Translations under genes and position numbers: made by a program
The notes under the pieces: model-generated
Told to the model about the DNA's origin: nothing
Database searches by the model: none
What the model saw: the letters and a program-made list of their open reading frames with translations, nothing else
NCBI RefSeq assembly: GCF_024448985.1
Contig: NZ_JAMOII010000012.1
Location: 1-64,000, forward strand
Direction of reading: 5' to 3'
DNA from: Stutzerimonas stutzeri
Lineage (GTDB): Bacteria > Pseudomonadota > Gammaproteobacteria > Pseudomonadales > Pseudomonadaceae
DNA: 64,000 nucleotides
Part shown: one piece after another, positions 59,062-64,000 of the stretch
Layout of the letters: every line of letters begins with the position of its first letter
Position numbering within the stretch: position 1 is the first letter of the stretch

Positions 59062-60066
59062 ATGTTACCCATTCAGTCCAGCCGAGTGTTGCCCGTGTTT
59101 CGCCTTTTTTCATTACCTTTGCTTGTAACCCTTATCTTTCTCGGTAGCGCGCCAGCGCGCGCCGAGGTGGAACTACTGACCAGCATCAAGCCCCTGCAGC
59201 TCATCGCTGCGGCCGTTCAGGACGGTGTGGGCGAACCGCAGGTGCTGCTCCCGGCGGGCGCGTCTGCCCATCATTACGCGTTGCGCCCTTCCGACGTACG
59301 GCAGATTCGCAGTGCCGATCTGTTTTATTGGATTGGCCCGGATATGGAAGCGTTCTTGGAACCGGTGTTGAAAGGCCGTGAAGGGCCGAGCGTCGCCGCA
59401 CAGGCGCTGCCGGAGCTGACATTGCGTCATTTCGGTGATGAGCATGCCGAGTCTCATCAGGGACATGCCGAGCATGCGCACGAAGCCGACGATCATGCAC
59501 ACGAAGCTCACGCGGCTGGCGGCCACCATGACCACGCCCATCGCCCCGGCAGTCTCGATGCGCATCTCTGGCTGTTGCCGGCCAATGCCTTGGTCATAGC
59601 CGCAGACATGGCCGACAACTTGGCGGCCGTCGACCCAGCCAACACAGCGCGTTATCAGGCGAATCTCGAGGCATTCCGGCAGCGTTTGGACGCGCTCGAT
59701 CAGCGCCTGACGAAGCGGCTAAGCGATACCAGCAAAAAACCCTTCTTCGTCTTTCATGAAGCCTATGACTATTTCGAGGCAGCCTATGGCATTGCGCATA
59801 CCGGTGTGTTCGCTGCTGGCGAGGCACAGCCGGGGGCGCGTCATGTCGCCGAAATGCGTCAACGCCTGGAGCAGGCCGGGCCCAGCTGCGTATTTTATGA
59901 GCCGCCGATCCGTCCGCGTCTGGCCGACAGCCTGATCAGAGATCTACCGGTGCAAGTGGCCGCGCTGGACGCAATGGGTCAGGACATTGAAGCCACAGCC
60001 GGGGGATACGAGCGTTTGATCGAAAATCTCGGCACCTCGCTCACTGCATGTCTGGACAATCTGTAA
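59062..60066 (+). CDS. znuA: Zinc-binding periplasmic protein ZnuA
   Basis: A 334-residue solute-binding protein with a Sec signal ending near ARA (residue 34). A histidine-rich loop (EHAESHQGHAEHAHEADD...) lies at about residues 131-165, and zinc ligands are likely in SAHHYALRPSD and LDAHLWLLP. A GGAGAG ribosome-binding site is present. A loose TTAT-TATGTTAC sequence overlaps the start and may be part of a Zur site, but the match is weak. Confidence 0.94.
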   Translation: MLPIQSSRVLPVFRLFSLPLLVTLIFLGSAPARAEVELLTSIKPLQLIAAAVQDGVGEPQVLLPAGASAHHYALRPSDVRQIRSADLFYWIGPDMEAFLEPVLKGREGPSVAAQALPELTLRHFGDEHAESHQGHAEHAHEADDHAHEAHAAGGHHDHAHRPGSLDAHLWLLPANALVIAADMADNLAAVDPANTARYQANLEAFRQRLDALDQRLTKRLSDTSKKPFFVFHEAYDYFEAAYGIAHTGVFAAGEAQPGARHVAEMRQRLEQAGPSCVFYEPPIRPRLADSLIRDLPVQVAALDAMGQDIEATAGGYERLIENLGTSLTACLDNL

Positions 60067-60225
60067 GTCACTGAAAGAAAAGAATGCCCGTAATACTCAC
60101 AACGTCGCTCTGAAGCGCCACCGGTCAGGAGTTGCGCTCGACAACCGGCAACTTGATAAATGTCATCCCAAGCCGTGCCGGGCTGGCTTAAGCTTCGGTT
60201 TTCCCACCGCACGAGGATGCGCAGC

Positions 60226-62376
60226 ATGGCGAAGACCGACGGGCCGATTGCGGCAGACAGTAAAACCACCGCCGGAATCGCCCTGCAAGCGGCTTCCGAG
60301 GATATATGGGCGCAGAAGTACCGCCTGACCGCCAAGGATGGCACGCCGGTCGACGGCAGCGTCGACGCCACCTGGCAACGGGTCGCGCGCGCCCTGGCCG
60401 ACGTCGAGCCGGACGAGCAGCGCGAGCATTGGTACGAGCGCTTTCTTTGGGCGCTGCGCAATGGTGCGATTCCCGCCGGGCGGATCATTTCTAATGCCGG
60501 CGCACAGGACTACAAACCCGCCACTTCGACCATCAACTGCACCGTTTCGGGCACCATCGCCGATTCGATGGACGACATCTTGGGCAAGGTCCACGAAGCT
60601 GGATTGACGCTCAAGGCCGGCTGCGGCATCGGCTACGAATTCAGCACCCTGCGCCCGCGTGGCTCCTTCGTCTCCGGAGCTGGCGCGCATACCAGCGGGC
60701 CGCTTTCGTTCATGGATATCTTCGACAAGATGTGTTTCACCGTCAGCTCCGCAGGCGGTCGCCGTGGCGCGCAAATGGGCACCTTCGACGTCGGCCATCC
60801 GGACGTGCGCGAATTCATCCGCGCCAAGCGCGAAGACGGCCGCCTGCGCCAGTTCAACCTCAGCCTGCTTATCACCGATGAATTAATGCAGGCGGTCGAA
60901 GCCGACGGAGAATGGCCGCTGATCTTCCCGCTGCACCTCAAGGAAAAGGCCGAGCTGGATCTGGACGACCCCGAGCAGATCGTCTGGCGTGAATGGCCGA
61001 GCCACGAGGGCTACATTGTCCGCGACGACGGCCTGATCGCCTGCAAGATCTACGGCCGGGTCAAGGCGCGGCACCTGTGGGACATGATCATGGTCTCCAC
61101 CTACGATTACGCCGAGCCGGGCTTTATCCTCATCGACCGCGTCAACCAGTTGAACAACAACTGGTGGTGCGAGGCGATCCGCGCAACCAATCCTTGCGGT
61201 GAGCAACCTCTGCCGCCCTATGGCTCTTGCCTGCTGGGCTCGATCAACCTAACCAACTTCGTGATCGAACCATTCGGCGTCGATGCCCGTTTTGATTGGG
61301 ACAAGTACCGCGAAGTGGTGCGCCTGTTCACCCGCATGCTCGACAATGTCGTGGAAATCAATGGCCTGCCGCTGCCGCAGCAGCGTCACGAGATCGAGCA
61401 CAAGCGCCGCCATGGCATGGGCTTCCTCGGCCTCGGCTCGACCCTGACGCTGCTCAAGCTGCGTTACGGCAGCCCGGAAGCCTGCGTGTTCACCGAAGAA
61501 GTCGCCCGGGAGATGGCGCTGGTCGGCTGGGAAGTGGCGCTCGAGCTGTCGAAGGAAAAGGGGCCGGCGCCCCTGCTGGCCCAAACCTTCGAAGTCACCG
61601 CCGAGATGCTGCGCAAGCGCCCAGAGATGAAGAAGCACGGTTACAAGGTCGGCGACCAGGTGCCAGGCCGCGTGCTGCACGCCAAGTATTCGCGTTACAT
61701 GCAGAAGATCGCTGAATACGCGCCCGAGCTGATCGAGGCGCTGGCCGAGCAGGGCGCGCGCTTCACCCACCACAGCTCCATCGCGCCTACCGGCACCATC
61801 AGCCTGAGCCTGGCCAACAACGCTTCCAACGGTATCGAGCCGAGCTTTGCCCATCACTATTCGCGCAATCTGATCCGTGCCGGGCGCAAGGCCAAGGAAA
61901 AGATTGAGGTGTTCAGCTACGAACTGCTGGCTTACCGCACGCTGATCAATGAGCGCGCCAAGCCGGGTTCCGACGCGCCGGGCGAGAAGCTGCCCGAGTA
62001 CTTCATCACCGCCGACGACATCACCCCGACCCAGCACGTCGACATCCAGGCCGCGGCACAGAAGTGGGTCGACTCGTCGATTTCCAAAACTGCCAACGTC
62101 CCCACCGATTACCCGTTCGAGGCGTTCAAGGACATCTACCGTTACGCCTGGCGCCAGGGCCTCAAAGGTTGCACCACCTTCCGCTTCAACCCGGCGGCGT
62201 TTCAGGGCGTGCTGGTCAAGGAAGCCGACCTGGAGAAAACCCTGTACCGCTTCATTCTTGAAGACGGCAGCGTGGTCGAGTTGAAAGGAAATGAAGAGGT
62301 CGAATACGACGGCGAGGTCAATTCCGCCGCCAACCTGTTCGATGCCCTCAAAGAAGGCTATTACGGCAAGTATTGA
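60226..62376 (+). CDS. nrdJa: Class II (B12-dependent) ribonucleotide reductase, part a
   Basis: A 716-residue catalytic part of adenosylcobalamin-dependent ribonucleotide reductase, which makes deoxyribonucleotides with or without oxygen. The first redox cysteine lies in TINCTVSGTIADS and the thiyl-radical cysteine in NPCGEQPLPPYGSCLLGSINL (near residue 324). FTHHSSIAPTGTISLSLANNASNGIEPSFA is a family hallmark. The ATG at 60226 has GAGG nine bases upstream; 60217 is an alternative. The C-terminal part is encoded by the next gene. Confidence 0.95.
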   Translation: MAKTDGPIAADSKTTAGIALQAASEDIWAQKYRLTAKDGTPVDGSVDATWQRVARALADVEPDEQREHWYERFLWALRNGAIPAGRIISNAGAQDYKPATSTINCTVSGTIADSMDDILGKVHEAGLTLKAGCGIGYEFSTLRPRGSFVSGAGAHTSGPLSFMDIFDKMCFTVSSAGGRRGAQMGTFDVGHPDVREFIRAKREDGRLRQFNLSLLITDELMQAVEADGEWPLIFPLHLKEKAELDLDDPEQIVWREWPSHEGYIVRDDGLIACKIYGRVKARHLWDMIMVSTYDYAEPGFILIDRVNQLNNNWWCEAIRATNPCGEQPLPPYGSCLLGSINLTNFVIEPFGVDARFDWDKYREVVRLFTRMLDNVVEINGLPLPQQRHEIEHKRRHGMGFLGLGSTLTLLKLRYGSPEACVFTEEVAREMALVGWEVALELSKEKGPAPLLAQTFEVTAEMLRKRPEMKKHGYKVGDQVPGRVLHAKYSRYMQKIAEYAPELIEALAEQGARFTHHSSIAPTGTISLSLANNASNGIEPSFAHHYSRNLIRAGRKAKEKIEVFSYELLAYRTLINERAKPGSDAPGEKLPEYFITADDITPTQHVDIQAAAQKWVDSSISKTANVPTDYPFEAFKDIYRYAWRQGLKGCTTFRFNPAAFQGVLVKEADLEKTLYRFILEDGSVVELKGNEEVEYDGEVNSAANLFDALKEGYYGKY

Positions 62377-62426
62377 GCCCCGACCAGTAGCCGGGCGGCG
62401 CGCGCCGCCCGGATGGAGAACCTGTA

Positions 62427-63122
62427 ATGACCGTCAAGATTACTCAGCGCATCAAGGGCTTCAAGGTTGTCGATGAGACCCTCGAACGCCCCGCCGTAAC
62501 GCCCGACAGCAACGCCAGCAAGGCGAAGGTGGTGGAGATGGACGAAAGTCTGCAACGCCCCGAAACGCTGGTCGGCATGACCTACAAGATCAAGTCGCCG
62601 CTGTTCGAGCACGCGCTCTATGTCACCGTTAACGATGTCGTGCTCAACGCCGGTACGCCCCACGAGCAGCGCCGGCCGTTCGAGATCTTCATCAATTCGA
62701 AGAACATGGATCATTTCCAGTGGATCGTCGCGCTCACCCGGATCATGTCCGCAGTGTTCCGCAAAGGCGGCGACTGCACCTTCCTGGTCGAGGAGCTGAA
62801 GGCGGTATTCGACCCGCGTGGCGGCTATCTAAAGAAGGGCGGCGTCTACATGCCTTCCATCGTCGCCGAAATCGGCGGTGTGCTGGAGCGCCATTTGATT
62901 GCCATCGGCATGCTCGAAGGCCATGCGCTGGACGAAACCCAGCTCAAATACCTGGCCGAAAAACGCGCCGCCTACGAAGCCAGCCAGGGCGCGGTGGCGG
63001 TCGAGCCGGGCGAAGGCTTTCCGGCTGGCGCGCAACTGTGCAACAAGTGCAACACCCAGGCGGTGGTGCTGATGGATGGTTGCGCTACGTGTTTGAACTG
63101 CGGAAATTCGAAGTGCGGTTGA
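62427..63122 (+). CDS. nrdJb: Class II ribonucleotide reductase, part b
   Basis: A 231-residue protein that supplies the separated C-terminal portion of NrdJ. It ends with a zinc-ribbon-like CNKCNTQAVVLMDGCATCLNCGNSKCG, which includes cysteines that re-reduce the active site. It begins 50 bases after nrdJa on the same strand. Splitting into a and b is a known feature of pseudomonads. Confidence 0.93.
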   Translation: MTVKITQRIKGFKVVDETLERPAVTPDSNASKAKVVEMDESLQRPETLVGMTYKIKSPLFEHALYVTVNDVVLNAGTPHEQRRPFEIFINSKNMDHFQWIVALTRIMSAVFRKGGDCTFLVEELKAVFDPRGGYLKKGGVYMPSIVAEIGGVLERHLIAIGMLEGHALDETQLKYLAEKRAAYEASQGAVAVEPGEGFPAGAQLCNKCNTQAVVLMDGCATCLNCGNSKCG

Positions 63123-63416
63123 ACACGTCGTCGGATCGCGACTTCGGACCGTCGGATTACGCCTTCGGCTAATCCAACCTACGTTGACTAGAGGATTGCG
63201 GCTGCTTTGCAGGATGGAATCGCCGAAGGCGCTTCCGTCGTTTACCGCGTAGCGTTTGCTTCTTCAGCCTTGGCTGTCGGCTGGACGAGCACCTGGCCCG
63301 CCGTATCGAGCGGGCCTGGCTCTGCTAGATATTAGAAACGGCTCCAGCAGGCCGGGGTTAGCGCTTCGACAGAGGGGCGAGCGACCGTAGTCGTTGCGGC
63401 CCCCCGGTTCGGGATA

Positions 63417-64000
63417 TCAGCTCACTACCCGGTAGCACGGCTCGTAAGGCCGTCCGCCGGGTAGCTTCATCCGATGCTGCAGGACGAACGCCTGCAGCAA
63501 CTCGTCCAAGGGTTTCATGATTGCCGCGTCGCCGTGGATCTCGTAACGGCCGTGCTTTTCGATGCGGCGGATACCCTTGTCCTTCACGTTACCGGCGACG
63601 ATCCCGGAGAACGCCCGGCGCAGGTTTGCCGCCAGTTCGTGGGGGGGGACGTCACGGGTCAGGCGCAGGCTGGCCATGTTCTCGTGTGTCGGGTCGAACG
63701 GATGCTGGAAGCCTTCGTCGATCTTCAGTAACCAGTTGAAGTGGAAGGCGTCGTTGCGCTCGCGACGGAACTGCTTGACGGCTTTCAGCCCCTCGACCAT
63801 CTGCCGGGCCACCTCGGCCGGGTCGTCGATGACGATCTGGTAGTGACGCTGGGCTTCTTCGCCAAGTGTCGCGCCTACGAAATCGCGCAGCTGCTGGAGG
63901 TAAGGCGCGGCGCTTTCCGGGCCGGTGAGGATGACCGGGAAGGGCACGTCGCGGTTATCCGGGTGCAGCAGGATGCCCAGCAGATAAAGGAATTCCTCCG
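63417..64000 (-). CDS. ppnN: Pyrimidine/purine nucleotide 5'-monophosphate nucleosidase, C-terminal part
   Basis: A partial gene running off the right end of the window: the visible 194 codons are open to base 64000. EFLYLLGILLHPDNRDVPFPVILTGPESAAPYL and the ending PGGRPYEPCYRVVS match the C-terminal domain (DUF3412) of PpnN/YgdH, which hydrolyses nucleotide monophosphates and is controlled by (p)ppGpp. The LOG-family catalytic domain lies outside the window. Confidence 0.88.
   Translation of the reverse strand, partial: EEFLYLLGILLHPDNRDVPFPVILTGPESAAPYLQQLRDFVGATLGEEAQRHYQIVIDDPAEVARQMVEGLKAVKQFRRERNDAFHFNWLLKIDEGFQHPFDPTHENMASLRLTRDVPPHELAANLRRAFSGIVAGNVKDKGIRRIEKHGRYEIHGDAAIMKPLDELLQAFVLQHRMKLPGGRPYEPCYRVVS

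Overview
The window looks like the chromosome of a gamma-proteobacterial pseudomonad, most likely the Pseudomonas stutzeri (Stutzerimonas) group. The sequence is GC-rich and densely coded. Hallmarks are a divergent trpI/trpBA pair, a class II ribonucleotide reductase split into NrdJa and NrdJb, a coxB-coxA-ctaG-coxC operon with its assembly genes, the zur-znuCB/znuA locus, and many short GTAG-headed palindromes (REP elements) with a resident REP-associated transposase. I found no rRNA, tRNA, CRISPR array, prophage or insertion sequence other than that domesticated transposase.

Layout. 1-9.5 kb: an ABC exporter, a small P-loop kinase-like protein, a peptidase-E-like protein, the RAYT transposase among REPs, a DUF945 protein and a periplasmic 5'-nucleotidase. 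9.4-15.3 kb: a low-complexity stress-type protein, a YghU-type glutathione enzyme, a small cupin, trpA-trpB and the activator gene trpI. 15.3-22.6 kb: galE facing away from a tightly coupled operon of glycosyltransferase, UDP-galactopyranose mutase (glf), GH1-like glycosidase, ABC exporter and KTSC protein. This set reads as a dedicated galactofuranose-glycan pathway and is the best candidate here for an undescribed system. 22.8-29.1 kb: dodecin, a luciferase-like monooxygenase, two paralogous small lipoproteins, a lipoprotein aminopeptidase, a pair of diiron ferritin-like proteins and a decayed hydrolase gene. 29.2-42 kb: a PhoD-like phosphatase, a HAD phosphatase, a gamma-carbonic anhydrase, an AraC regulator divergent from a BASS-type transporter, prlC with a zinc-ribbon gene, and a radical-SAM gene behind a clear LexA box. 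42.2-51.2 kb: the aa3-type cytochrome c oxidase operon with SURF1, a thioredoxin-like protein, CtaA, CtaB and SCO. 51.3-64 kb: metNIQ (methionine import), katE, the zinc uptake/regulation locus, nrdJa-nrdJb and the 3' part of ppnN running off the right end.

From memory of P. aeruginosa PAO1, most of these blocks correspond to genes close to both sides of the replication origin (trp, prlC and cox on one side; met, znu and nrdJ on the other). The window therefore probably lies in the origin-proximal part of the chromosome but is reordered relative to PAO1. The blocks are separated by species-specific insertions rich in REPs (the galactofuranose locus, the ferritin pair, katE).
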